DNA of 64,000 nt from Rhizobium sp. CG5 (GTDB taxonomy: Bacteria > Pseudomonadota > Alphaproteobacteria > Rhizobiales > Rhizobiaceae), in assembly GCF_023701945.1 (NCBI RefSeq), contig NZ_JABAEF010000024.1, positions 22,738-86,737 of the forward strand, given 5' to 3'. Shown here piece after piece: positions 54,087 through 62,889 of the stretch. The position numbers and the translations under genes are program-made. The notes below the pieces were generated by a model. The model was not told the DNA's origin. It did not search any database and saw only the letters and a program-made list of their open reading frames with translations. Numbering within the stretch: the stretch's first letter is position 1; each line of letters begins with the position of its first letter.

Positions 54087-54484
54087 GCCTGCCCGCCATA
54101 GTCTTCGTCGCTGACATGCTCCAGCCAGTCGACCGATGTGCCGTCCAGCGCTTCCTGCAGGGCGATATGGGTCATCGCAGTGGTTGCCGTGGCGCCGTGC
54201 CAGTGTTTCTCGCCCGGCGGAATCCAGATCACGTCGCCCGGCCGGATCTCCTGCAGCGGCCCGTCCCATGTGCGCGCCCAGCCCATGCCGGAGGTGACGA
54301 TCAGCGTCTGTCCGAGCGGATGGGTGTGCCATGCCGTGCGGGCGCCCGGTTCGAACGTGACCGATACGGCCCGGATGCGGGCCGGCGCCGGCGCCTCGTG
54401 CAGCGCGTCCTGGCGCACCGCGCCGGTGAAATAGTCCGCAGGCGGCACGCTCGACGGCCGTGATCCGCAACGCTTGATATCCAT
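54083..54484 (-). CDS. Small cupin protein, hydroxynitrile-lyase-like type
   Basis: A 133-residue single-domain cupin. It shows ARTAWHTHPLGQTLIVTSGM (cupin motif 1 with metal-binding His and Gln) and EIRPGDVIWIPPGEKHWHGA (cupin motif 2 with His). A closing TTAMTHIALQEALDGTSVDW follows. This pattern is shared with the manganese-dependent cupin hydroxynitrile lyases and with many uncharacterised cupins; the natural role is unknown. The ATG at 54484 is used. Coupled to the YigZ gene downstream. Confidence 0.85.
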   Translation of the reverse strand: MDIKRCGSRPSSVPPADYFTGAVRQDALHEAPAPARIRAVSVTFEPGARTAWHTHPLGQTLIVTSGMGWARTWDGPLQEIRPGDVIWIPPGEKHWHGATATTAMTHIALQEALDGTSVDWLEHVSDEDYGGQA

Positions 54485-54750
54485 ATCCGTTCTCTCCTTT
54501 TTGCGAGCGACCAAGCCTATCACCCCCAGGCGGCCGGAGGAAACGGACCGTTTTCGCAAAGAGTGCCAAGACGCCCGCACAGGCGAGCATCGACGTGACC
54601 GGCTTTGCAATTTGCCGGCAGAGCAGATAGCTCTCTGGCCAGACGAATCGGTTACGCCACATCGGGACGGGCCATGGATCTGCCCGCTTGGAATGGCGCG
54701 GCTTCTGCCACCGACGACCGATGAAAAACCGATCCAACGAGGAAACCCTG

Positions 54751-55167
54751 ATGCCGAACTGTCTCTTGCCTGTCGTTCTGGGCGTCACCCTCGCCGTCGG
54801 CGCGGTCTCCTCAGCCTATGGCGACGACTACACCGCCTACAGCAACACGGCCGAGAGCATCACCGGCAATATTGCCATGGATGATTTCAGCCTGGTCTTC
54901 CAGAATGGCGAGGAGTTGATCTTCGACCAGCTCATAGCCGACCATTTCGTCGTCGATGGCGAACGGGTTCCGGCTTCCGTCTTCAGCGTCCAGAATCCGT
55001 CCGACCCCGAACTGGAAAACGGCAATCAATTGTGCGGCATGGGCGACGTCACCTATATCGCCAACTGGGCGGCCGGCGAAGGTCTTTCGGCCGTGGCCGT
55101 CTTCACCGGCAAGGCGCCGCCGACATCAAGCGACGAGATGTGCGCATCCTACATCTACCAGGACTAA
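54751..55167 (+). CDS. Secreted hypothetical protein
   Basis: A 138-residue protein with a signal peptide (residues 1-24, hydrophobic LLPVVLGVTLAVGAVSSAYG, cleavage likely after AYG). The mature part is acidic and contains two Cys (QLCGMGDV and EMCASYIY) that may form a disulfide. I see no family match. The ATG at 54751 has GAGGAAA eight bases upstream; an earlier ATG (54721) is less likely. Divergent from the cupin. Confidence 0.65.
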   Translation: MPNCLLPVVLGVTLAVGAVSSAYGDDYTAYSNTAESITGNIAMDDFSLVFQNGEELIFDQLIADHFVVDGERVPASVFSVQNPSDPELENGNQLCGMGDVTYIANWAAGEGLSAVAVFTGKAPPTSSDEMCASYIYQD

Positions 55168-55276
55168 CCCGCGCGCCGAGCAGAGCTGTGCCGATCTCAA
55201 GCCCGGCGCAAGCGTGCGGCCCTATCGTGGCACCCCACAGTCGGGATGAGCCGCGACAGAGAAGAAGGACCATGAG

Positions 55277-55438
55277 ATGTCGAACGAACCGGACCACGCG
55301 ATCGAGCGGCTGATCGAAATGGCCGATCTCTCCTTCCTGGAAGAGAAAGCCGACGAACTCACCGATATCCTGGTCGAAGCCCTGAACGAGGCCTTCCGCA
55401 TCCTGCACGACGACCAGCGATCGACCACCCTGCACTGA
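55277..55438 (+). CDS. Small acidic hypothetical protein
   Basis: A 53-residue, strongly acidic, mostly helical protein: MSNEPDHAIERLIEMADLSF, then LEEKADELTDILVEALNEAF. No family is recognised. GAAGGA lies upstream at a good distance. It lies between the secreted protein and the flavoprotein gene on the same strand. Small size and no match make the call tentative, but ribosome-binding site and composition support translation. Confidence 0.55.
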   Translation: MSNEPDHAIERLIEMADLSFLEEKADELTDILVEALNEAFRILHDDQRSTTLH

Positions 55439-55522
55439 GCAAGACTTGCCTGCCCATGCCGATCGCCCTAGAACGAGGCGATACCTTGAAGCCACAGTGG
55501 CTCGGCGCATGAAGTTAAGTCC

Positions 55523-56731
55523 ATGACACCAAAGCAGATCGCAATTGTCGGCGGCGGCCCGGCCGGCCTGATGGCGGCCGACATCCTGTCTGCGGCGGGT
55601 CATCGGGTGACGGTCTATGAGTCGATGCCGACGGTCGGACGCAAGTTTCTGCTGGCCGGCAAATCGGGACTGAACCTCACCCATTCGGAAGACTACGACG
55701 TCTTCGCCTCCCGCTTCGGGGCGGCCGGTGCCCGCCTGCGCCCGGCCCTTGATGGTTTGCCGCCGGAAGATATCCGCGCCTGGGCAGCGGCGCTTGGAAC
55801 CGAAACCTTCGTCGGCACATCGGGACGTGTCTTTCCCAAGGCCATGAAGGCATCCCCCCTGCTGCGGGCATGGCTGGCGCGGCTGGAAAGCCAGGGCTTG
55901 GTGATCCGGACCCGGCATCGCTGGACCGGATGGAGAAACGGTGCCCTCAGCTTCGAGACCCCGCACGGCACCCTTATGATAGAGCCGGATGCGACCCTTC
56001 TGGCGCTCGGCGGCGCAAGTTGGCCGCGATTGGGATCGGATGCCGCCTGGACGGCATGGCTGAGTGCACGGTCGATCGATATCAAAGCGTTCAGGCCGGC
56101 CAATTGCGGCTTTGATGTCGCATGGAGCGATCTCTTCCGGCAGCGCTTTGCCGGCGCACCGATCAAGTCTGTGACAGCAAGCTCGCCCGCTGGAACCATG
56201 TCGGGCGAATTCGTCGTGACGGAAACCGGCATCGAGGGCAGCCTCGTCTATGCCCATGCGGCGGCCCTGCGCGACCAGCTTGAAAGTTCAGGCCAGGCGG
56301 CCCTGATCCTCGACTTTGTCCCCGGCAGAACAGCAGAACGGCTGGAGGCCGACCTGTCCCGCCAGGACAGCAAGGCCAGTTTCGCCAACCGGCTGCGCAA
56401 GGGCGCCGGTCTCGACGGCGTGAAGGCGGCGATGCTGCGCGACATCATGCCCGAGGCCAACCGGTTACAACCGGATGCGCTGGCAAAGCGGCTGAAGACC
56501 CTGCCGCTCCCCGTCCTGCGATGCCGGCCGATCGCCGAGGCCATCTCCTCGGCCGGCGGCGTCGCCTGGGCGGGTGTCGACGAGCGATATATGCTGAAGA
56601 CGGCGCCCGGTGTTTTCGTGGCCGGCGAAATGCTGGATTGGGAGGCCCCGACCGGGGGCTATCTTCTGACGTCCTGCCTTGCCACCGGAAAGGCCGCGGC
56701 AATCGGCATCGAGGCCTGGCTGCACATATGA
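55523..56731 (+). CDS. HI0933-like flavoprotein (TIGR03862 family)
   Basis: A 402-residue FAD-dependent oxidoreductase of the HI0933/BaiN group. It has the dinucleotide-binding IAIVGGGPAGLMAADILSAA at the N-terminus, KFLLAGKSGLNLTHSED, VGTSGRVFPKAMKASPLLRA, LALGGASWPRLGSDAAW, and a C-terminal APGVFVAGEMLDWEAPTGGY. These proteins bind FAD; their reaction is unknown. The length fits TIGR03862. It stands alone. Confidence 0.9.
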   Translation: MTPKQIAIVGGGPAGLMAADILSAAGHRVTVYESMPTVGRKFLLAGKSGLNLTHSEDYDVFASRFGAAGARLRPALDGLPPEDIRAWAAALGTETFVGTSGRVFPKAMKASPLLRAWLARLESQGLVIRTRHRWTGWRNGALSFETPHGTLMIEPDATLLALGGASWPRLGSDAAWTAWLSARSIDIKAFRPANCGFDVAWSDLFRQRFAGAPIKSVTASSPAGTMSGEFVVTETGIEGSLVYAHAAALRDQLESSGQAALILDFVPGRTAERLEADLSRQDSKASFANRLRKGAGLDGVKAAMLRDIMPEANRLQPDALAKRLKTLPLPVLRCRPIAEAISSAGGVAWAGVDERYMLKTAPGVFVAGEMLDWEAPTGGYLLTSCLATGKAAAIGIEAWLHI

Positions 56732-57103
56732 CGCCCATGGCGGGAACGGCAATTGCCGGCCGGTGCGACAAGCTGCCACCTGCCAAACGCTCCGCCGGAC
56801 CTGCAATGCCGCGCGACAGGCTTGAATCTGCCACATTAAAGATTTACGTAACTCCACATTGAAATGGTTTGATCAGATGTCAGCATAGTAATGTGCTGTG
56901 TGTGCTCAAGACGAGAGAGCACTGCCATTGATGGCCGACGATTGCGCAACATTTCCAGCCCACACCCGGCTTCTCGACCGGCTGCCCTGCAGCCACGATG
57001 CGTGGAACACCGCTTGCATCAAAGCGTTGCACACACAGGCCCATGCCGGGCTTCGGCCTTCACCCCACCGTTTTTCCTTCACCCAGAAAGCAAGCCAAAG
57101 CTC
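56732..57103. promoter_or_regulatory. 372-base region upstream of the desaturase
   Basis: No convincing gene is seen. It holds the flavoprotein end context and presumably the desaturase promoter; the part around 56835-56900 is AT-rich. I could not identify specific boxes. A short open frame through it lacks coding character. Confidence 0.4.
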
Positions 57104-58150
57104 ATGAACGCGATGCCCACCCTCGAGCATCCCAAAGGCCCGGACGAAAAAGCCTGGCTGAAGATTTTGTCCAAGTACCGCGAACCCAGCCCGGGACGCA
57201 GCACGTTCGAACTGATCGTCACCGTGGTGCCCTTTGCCGTGCTCTGGGCCTTGACTTGGGCCGCGGTCCACTACGGCTATTGGCTGGGTCTGGTCCTGAT
57301 CATTCCGGCGGCGGGTTTTCTGCTGCGCCTTTTCATGATCCAGCACGATTGCGGGCACGGCTCATTTTTTGCGCGGCGCTCGGTCGATGACTGGACGGGC
57401 CGCCTGATCGGCATCCTGACGCTGACGCCCTACGATTACTGGCGGCGCGCCCATGCCGCCCATCATGCTTCGGCTGGCAATCTCGACGAGCGCGGCATCG
57501 GCGACATAACGACGCTGACGGTCGAGGAATATGCCGCCCTGTCGAAGCGCCAGCGGCTTGCCTATCGCCTCTACCGGCATCCCCTGGTGATGTTCGGCAT
57601 CGGCCCGGCATTTCTCTTCCTGTTCAAGCAGCGCCTGCCCTTCGGCATGATGCGGTCCGGCCTCAGCCCCTGGGTTTCCACCATGGCGACCAATGCCGCC
57701 GTTGCTGTTCTGGCCGGCCTGCTGATCTGGGCTGTCGGCCTGGTTCCGTTCCTTCTGGTTCACCTGCCGATCGTCATTCTGGCCGCAACGGCCGGCATCT
57801 GGCTGTTCTATGTGCAGCATCAGTTCGAGGACACCCACTGGTCCAAGAAGCCGGAATGGCAATTCCAGGAGGCAGCCCTGCACGGCGCGTCGCACTATGA
57901 TCTTCCGCCCGTGCTGCGCTGGATGACCGGCAATATCGGCATCCACCATGTCCATCATTTGTCGAGCCGGGTACCGTATTATCGCCTGCCGGAAGTGCTG
58001 AAGGACCATCCGGAACTGGCGAACCTCGGCCGCATCACGATCATGGATAGCCTGCGTTGCGTCAAGCTCGTCCTTTGGGATGAAAGCAGCCGCCGGCTCA
58101 TTTCGTTCCGCGATGCCCGCCCCCGCCTGGCGGGTCTTCAGGCAGCGTAA
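57104..58150 (+). CDS. Membrane fatty-acid desaturase, DesA/omega-6 type
   Basis: A 348-residue diiron desaturase of the inner membrane. Three His boxes are present: HDCGH (His81-His85), HAAHH (His117, 120, 121) and HVHHL near residue 290. The hydrophobic helices VVPFAVLWALTWAAV and YWLGLVLIIPAAGFLLRLF precede the first box. WLFYVQHQFEDTHW and SRVPYYRLPEVLKDHP are typical of the bacterial omega-6/delta-12-like group. It introduces a double bond into membrane lipid acyl chains; exact position unknown. The ATG at 57104 is preferred over an upstream Cys-rich extension. A hairpin follows. Confidence 0.92.
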   Translation: MNAMPTLEHPKGPDEKAWLKILSKYREPSPGRSTFELIVTVVPFAVLWALTWAAVHYGYWLGLVLIIPAAGFLLRLFMIQHDCGHGSFFARRSVDDWTGRLIGILTLTPYDYWRRAHAAHHASAGNLDERGIGDITTLTVEEYAALSKRQRLAYRLYRHPLVMFGIGPAFLFLFKQRLPFGMMRSGLSPWVSTMATNAAVAVLAGLLIWAVGLVPFLLVHLPIVILAATAGIWLFYVQHQFEDTHWSKKPEWQFQEAALHGASHYDLPPVLRWMTGNIGIHHVHHLSSRVPYYRLPEVLKDHPELANLGRITIMDSLRCVKLVLWDESSRRLISFRDARPRLAGLQAA

Positions 58151-58154
58151 AATA

Positions 58155-58178
58155 GCGGGCGCCCCCAGAGGCGCCCGC
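58155..58178 (+). terminator. Hairpin after the desaturase
   Basis: A 9-bp perfect stem GCGGGCGCC/GGCGCCCGC with a 6-base loop just after the stop codon; only TCAAGATTT follows, so it is a weak rho-independent terminator. Confidence 0.55.
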
Positions 58179-58310
58179 TCAAGATTTGGCGGGGAAGCCA
58201 ATCCCCGCTGCAGGACGGCGGGGCCGTAACTAACGCGCCCCGACACCACCCAAAATTTGGTTGTCTACACCAATTAATTGTCGCAATACGCGATACGTGG
58301 CCCTCTGCTC

Positions 58311-58326
58311 TTAACGCTCCGTTAAC
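58311..58326. promoter_or_regulatory. CtrA-type box upstream of the chemosensory operon
   Basis: TTAACGCTCCGTTAAC matches the full CtrA consensus TTAA-N7-TTAAC and is palindromic. It is 219 bases upstream of the HD-GYP gene in an otherwise gene-free 394-base AT-rich region (58151-58544). Binding is not proven. I see nothing else definite in this region. Confidence 0.55.
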
Positions 58327-58544
58327 TTTGTTATCAGACATTACAGTCAAGATAGATCACCAAACGAAGCGACTTCATACAGCTTCCGAGCTACCGCTCC
58401 GCTGATCGAACGGCTGCATGACGCAGATCGAAATAAAAAATCCCAAAAATATCATCTTATAGCGTTCAATGCGGAGCACACCCGCGTGTTCTCTATAACA
58501 ATTCGTAAACAATTCTTTCCCCGACTGGGAATTTGGAGCGGAAC

Positions 58545-59654
58545 GTGCGCGTTGTTTTGATTGACGACAGCAAATCGGTATTATTCGCGCTGGAAGCAGC
58601 GCTAAAGGATTTGGTCGACATCACCACAGAGACGTTTCTCGATCCTGAGATGGCCTTGCTGGTCTGCAGGACGACGGTCTTTGACATCGTTCTCGTGGAC
58701 TACACGATGCCCAAGATGAACGGCATCGAAGTCATCCGCAGCCTGCGGCGGCAGCCGCACTACAGCCACGTCCCGATCATGATGATCACCTCGGAAACCG
58801 AGCGCAGCATCCGGCTGGAGGCAATCGAAGCTGGCGCCACGGAATTTTTGAGCAAGCCGATCGATACCATCGAGTTGAAGGCGCGGGTCCGCAATCTGCT
58901 GGCCTTGCGACAGGCGCAGCTGGAACTGTCGGCGCGCGCCAAAGGACTGACGGCCATCGTTGCCAATGCCACCTTGAAGCTCGTCGCCCGCGAAGAGGAA
59001 ATCATCTGGCGACTGGCGCGGGCCATCGAGTACCGCGATGGCCATACCGGCGAGCATGTCTCGCGCGTCGCCCATATCTGCCGGTTGCTGGCTGAAGACC
59101 TCGGATTGGACGAGACATCGTGCCGGATGATCTATCTGGCAGCACCGCTGCACGATGTCGGCAAGATCGGCATCGCCGATGACATTCTTCGCAAACCCGG
59201 GCGCCTGACGGCGGACGAACTGGAACAGATGCGCAGGCATGTTGAGATCGGCGTGAGCATCCTTGAGCACGGCTCGTCCGATCTCATTCGCGTCGCCGAG
59301 ACCATTGCCGGCGGACATCATGAAAAGTGGGACGGAACGGGATACCCGAACCGGCTTTCCGGCGAGCAGATCCCGATTGAAGCCCGAATCGCCGCGGTGG
59401 CGGATGTGTTCGAGGCCTTGTGCTCTGAGCGGCCTTACAAGAAGGCCTGGTCCGTGGACGAGGCCTACCAGTACATTCTCGCCAACAGCGGGCTGCATTT
59501 CGACCCACGCTGCGTGGATGCCTTCGTCCACCAGTGGCCAGCCATCTCGGCGTTGATGGCGGAACAAGCCGATGCCGAAACGGAGAGCGGCGCGTCGCCC
59601 TCCATCAATAGCCTTGCGTCCAGTTCATCCAAACTTGCCCCCAAGCGGGCCTAG
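58545..59654 (+). CDS. Response regulator with HD-GYP phosphodiesterase domain
   Basis: A 369-residue two-domain protein: an N-terminal receiver (residues 1-125) with phospho-acceptor Asp52 in VDYTMPKMNG and Lys104 in FLSKPID. A C-terminal HD-GYP domain (about 150-345) has the metal-binding pair His203-Asp204 in LHDVGKIGI. HHEKWDGTGYP with the GYP triad at 266-268 is also present. HD-GYP enzymes break down cyclic di-GMP. The GTG at 58545 has GGAG six bases before it; a TTG 12 bases upstream is less likely. First gene of the chemosensory operon. Confidence 0.93.
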   Translation: MRVVLIDDSKSVLFALEAALKDLVDITTETFLDPEMALLVCRTTVFDIVLVDYTMPKMNGIEVIRSLRRQPHYSHVPIMMITSETERSIRLEAIEAGATEFLSKPIDTIELKARVRNLLALRQAQLELSARAKGLTAIVANATLKLVAREEEIIWRLARAIEYRDGHTGEHVSRVAHICRLLAEDLGLDETSCRMIYLAAPLHDVGKIGIADDILRKPGRLTADELEQMRRHVEIGVSILEHGSSDLIRVAETIAGGHHEKWDGTGYPNRLSGEQIPIEARIAAVADVFEALCSERPYKKAWSVDEAYQYILANSGLHFDPRCVDAFVHQWPAISALMAEQADAETESGASPSINSLASSSSKLAPKRA

Positions 59655-59663
59655 GGAATGCCG

Positions 59664-59990
59664 ATGTCAAACGAAACCGCTCCACATACGCTGACACTGC
59701 CCCAATCTCTGTCGATCCGAAACGCGCAGGCCGTGCGCGAGCAATTGCTGAGCGGCCTTACGGAAAGCAGCAGCGTCCTCATCGACATCCCAGAGGGCGC
59801 CGATGCGGACCTCAGCTTCATCCAGGTGCTGGAGGCCTCGCGCCGCCACGCCCAAACCTACGGCAAGTCGATCGCCCTGAAGAACCCAGCCAGCGGCCGC
59901 GTGCTTGATACCCTCAGACGAGGCGGTTTCCTGACGGATATGGATGCCGCCGCCTGCCAGTTCTGGTTCCATCGGAAGGAAATACAATGA
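59664..59990 (+). CDS. STAS-domain protein (anti-anti-sigma type)
   Basis: A 108-residue single STAS domain: SLSIRNAQAVREQLLSGLTE, SSVLIDIPEGADADLSFIQV, and a helix-rich end DTLRRGGFLTDM. The position of the usual phosphorylated Ser is occupied by Asp-Leu-Ser-Phe (Ser54). It may relay signal in the operon, as STAS proteins do in some chemosensory clusters. ATG at 59664 follows AGGGA; an ATG six bases up is also possible. Overlaps cheY by four bases (ATGA). Confidence 0.85.
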   Translation: MSNETAPHTLTLPQSLSIRNAQAVREQLLSGLTESSSVLIDIPEGADADLSFIQVLEASRRHAQTYGKSIALKNPASGRVLDTLRRGGFLTDMDAAACQFWFHRKEIQ

Positions 59991-60355
59991 GTGCGAACAT
60001 TCTCACGGTTGACGATTCAGCCAGTATCCGGATGACGACAAAAATCGCGCTGACCAATGCCGGCTATCAGGTGACCGAGGCCGTCGATGGCCTTGACGGC
60101 CTGAACAAGGCGAAATCGGCCAGCTTCGACCTGATTGTCACCGATCTTAACATGCCGAACATGAACGGTCTTGCCATGATTGAAGCGCTGCGCAAGTCGC
60201 CCGCTCACACAGGCATACCGATCATCTTTCTGACAACGGAATCCGATGCCGACATAAAAAGCCGCGCCAAGGCCGCCGGCGCCACCGGCTGGATCACCAA
60301 GCCTTTCGATTCGGAACAACTGGTCAAGATCGCACGAAAGGTCCTCGGCAGATGA
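59987..60355 (+). CDS. CheY-like response regulator
   Basis: A 122-residue single receiver domain. Acidic pair in LTVDDSASIRM, phospho-acceptor Asp53 in VTDLNMPNMNGLAMI, Thr in IIFLTTESD, and Lys in WITKPFDSEQL. It probably receives phosphate from the CheA encoded just downstream and transmits the output. Overlaps the STAS gene and cheA by four bases each, so the chain is translationally coupled. Confidence 0.94.
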   Translation: MSANILTVDDSASIRMTTKIALTNAGYQVTEAVDGLDGLNKAKSASFDLIVTDLNMPNMNGLAMIEALRKSPAHTGIPIIFLTTESDADIKSRAKAAGATGWITKPFDSEQLVKIARKVLGR

Positions 60356-62358
60356 ACACAATGGATCCCATCCAGGTCTTTCGGACAGAAGCAGCCGAAC
60401 TGTTCGAGCAGATCGAAGACGGCCTGCTGGACCTGCTGCACAATCTCTCCGACCAGGATCAAATCGACGCGGTCTTTCGCGGCCTTCATACGCTGAAGGG
60501 ATCGGGAGCCATGTTCGGGTTTGAGGCCCTGGCCGCCTTCACCCACCATTGCGAGACCGCCTTCGACCGGGTGCGCAAGGGCGAAGTGCCCGCCACCAGC
60601 GAATTGGTGGCTGCCGTGCTGGAAGCACAGGATCACATGCGTTCGCTGGTCGACACCCCGAACGGCGATCATGAAGAAACGGGGCGCCAGCTTCTGTCCA
60701 AGCTGCAGGCCGCAGTCGGCGGACAGAAGGCCCCGACAGCTGCGACAACGACGGTTGCCGCCGCTGCCTCCGCCAAGGCCGAGGCCCCCGCCGAAAGCAC
60801 CACCTGGCAGATCGATTTCAAGCTGCCCATTAATGCCATGGCCAACGGCACCAATCCCTTAGGCCTGCTCGACGAACTCGCCGAGCTTGGCGAATGCACC
60901 ATCAAGGTGGACAATTCGGCCATCCCTTCGCTGGCCGAACTCGACCCTTCAGACCTGCATCTGGCATGGAAGGTCACGCTGACCACTGCCCAGCCGCGCT
61001 CGGCCATCGACGATGTCTTCATTTTCGTCATGGACGACATGCAGCTTGACATCACGACGGTTAAGCCCGGCGCTCCCGCCGAGCCGGTGCGCCAGGAAAC
61101 CGCCGTTGTCGTCGCCGAAGAGCCTGCTCTTGAACGGCGCAGCCAGGCCATACCGGCTGCAGCCGATGCCAAGCAGAACAAGGGCGCCGAGAATGTCCGC
61201 GTACCTGCCGAACGCTTGGACGAACTGATGGACCGCGTCGGCGAGTTGGTGATTGCCCAGTCCCGCTTGTCGCAGCTGGCCAATGCCAGCGCCGATATCC
61301 AGCTACGCGCCGTCTCGGAAGACGTTGAACGCCTCTCGGGCGAGCTGCGCGACACCATGATGGTACTGCGCATGGTGCCCGTCGGCAGTCTGTTCGGACG
61401 TTTCCGGCGCCTGGTTCACGACCTTGCCCGCGAAACCGGCAAGACGATCGAACTTGAGACGGAAGGCGAAACCACCGAGGTCGACAAGACGGTGGTCGAG
61501 CGCCTCGCCGATCCGCTGGTGCATCTGGTGCGCAATTCCATCGACCACGGCCTGGAAACGCCGGACGAGCGCATTGCCGCTGGCAAGGATCCGGCTGGCC
61601 GCGTGCTGCTGTCGGCCCGCCAGTCCGGCGGCGAGGTGATCATCACCATCAAGGACGACGGCCGCGGCATCAACCGCGAACGGGTGCGGGCCAAGGCCGA
61701 ATCCTCCGGCCTCGTCCAGCCCGGTGCCGTGCTCTCCGACCAGGAACTGCTGCAGCTGATCTTCCAGCCCGGCTTCTCGACCGCCCAGCAGGTCACCAAC
61801 CTGTCGGGCCGCGGCGTCGGCATGGACGTGGTGAAGAAAACGGTCGATGCGCTTCGCGGCGTGATCGACGTCAAGAGCAATCCGGGCCTCGGATCCGAGG
61901 TGGCGCTGCGAATCCCGCTGACACTTGCCATCATCGACGGCTTGTTGGTCCGGGTCGGCAATGGCTGCTACGTCATCCCACTCTCCACCGTGGAAGAATG
62001 CCTCGAACTTTCGCTGGAAGACGATCTGCGCTCGCGCGGCCGCAGCTTCATATCGCTGCGGGACAATCTCGTTCCGTTTATCCGGCTACGCGATCTGTTC
62101 CGCACCGGCATCAAGCCAGATCCCTTCCAGAAGATCGTGGTCATATCCACCGGCAGTGAACGGGTCGGCCTGGTCGTCGACCAGATCATCGGCGATCACC
62201 AGACCGTCATCAAATCCCTATCCAAGCTCCACCACGATGTCGCCACCTTCTCCGGCGCGACCATCCTGGGCGATGGTAGCGTGGCCCTAATCCTCGATGT
62301 CGCCCATCTGGTCGTGTCGGGACAGCAGCAGGAGGCGCAGTTGCGTGCAGCAGGATGA
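60352..62358 (+). CDS. cheA: Chemotaxis histidine kinase CheA
   Basis: A 668-residue sensor kinase. The HPt domain (about 1-115) has the phosphorylated His46 in LHTLKGSGAMFGF. A variable linker rich in Ala follows (about 120-280). Dimerisation is at VRVPAERLDELMDRVGELVI. The kinase core has the N box LVHLVRNSIDHGLE, G1 KDDGRGINRE and G2 SGRGVGMDVVKKTVDALRGV. The C-terminal CheW-like domain (about 530-660) starts IPLTLAIIDGLLVRVGNGCY. Phosphorylates the CheY and possibly the HD-GYP regulator. Coupled to cheW. Confidence 0.95.
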   Translation: MNTMDPIQVFRTEAAELFEQIEDGLLDLLHNLSDQDQIDAVFRGLHTLKGSGAMFGFEALAAFTHHCETAFDRVRKGEVPATSELVAAVLEAQDHMRSLVDTPNGDHEETGRQLLSKLQAAVGGQKAPTAATTTVAAAASAKAEAPAESTTWQIDFKLPINAMANGTNPLGLLDELAELGECTIKVDNSAIPSLAELDPSDLHLAWKVTLTTAQPRSAIDDVFIFVMDDMQLDITTVKPGAPAEPVRQETAVVVAEEPALERRSQAIPAAADAKQNKGAENVRVPAERLDELMDRVGELVIAQSRLSQLANASADIQLRAVSEDVERLSGELRDTMMVLRMVPVGSLFGRFRRLVHDLARETGKTIELETEGETTEVDKTVVERLADPLVHLVRNSIDHGLETPDERIAAGKDPAGRVLLSARQSGGEVIITIKDDGRGINRERVRAKAESSGLVQPGAVLSDQELLQLIFQPGFSTAQQVTNLSGRGVGMDVVKKTVDALRGVIDVKSNPGLGSEVALRIPLTLAIIDGLLVRVGNGCYVIPLSTVEECLELSLEDDLRSRGRSFISLRDNLVPFIRLRDLFRTGIKPDPFQKIVVISTGSERVGLVVDQIIGDHQTVIKSLSKLHHDVATFSGATILGDGSVALILDVAHLVVSGQQQEAQLRAAG

Positions 62359-62870
62359 GTGAAGCTCTGAGAAAAACCCCAACCCCCAACGGCGGCACCG
62401 TCGATGAAATCGAGATTCTCACCTTCGACCTTGGCGGCGAGACCTTCGCCTTCGACGCCATCATCGTTCAGGAAATTCTCGACCTCCTGCCGGAAACCGC
62501 CGTCCCAGGCAGCCGCCCCTTCGTGGCCAGCGTCATCAACTTTCGCGGCAAGGTCATTCCGCTGGCCGACATCCGGCTGGCCTTCGGCATGGATGCCACC
62601 AAGACCACGATCGATAGCCGGATCATCGTCATCCAGCTCGATATCGAGGGCGAACCGACGCTGATCGGCGTCAGGACAGACAAGGTCCATGAGGTGACGA
62701 CGCTGGCCAAATCGGCCGGCGAGCCACCACCCAGCGTGGGCATGCGATGGCGCCCTGACTTCATCGAATGCCTTGTCCGTCGGGACAGCGAGTTCATTAT
62801 TATTCCAAACCTGCAAGCCATTTTTTCCGCCCAGCATGAGCGCAACACCGCGCCCGCGCATTCGGCCTAA
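62355..62870 (+). CDS. cheW: Chemotaxis coupling protein CheW
   Basis: A 171-residue CheW-fold protein linking receptors to CheA: EILTFDLGGETFAFDAIIVQ, PGSRPFVASVINFRGKVIPL, ADIRLAFGMD, and IVIQLDIEGEPTLIGVRTDK. The N-terminal 14 residues and the C-terminal tail are extensions. Start overlaps cheA by four bases. Confidence 0.94.
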   Translation: MSEALRKTPTPNGGTVDEIEILTFDLGGETFAFDAIIVQEILDLLPETAVPGSRPFVASVINFRGKVIPLADIRLAFGMDATKTTIDSRIIVIQLDIEGEPTLIGVRTDKVHEVTTLAKSAGEPPPSVGMRWRPDFIECLVRRDSEFIIIPNLQAIFSAQHERNTAPAHSA

Positions 62871-62889
62871 AGTACGAGAGGGTTTCGTT

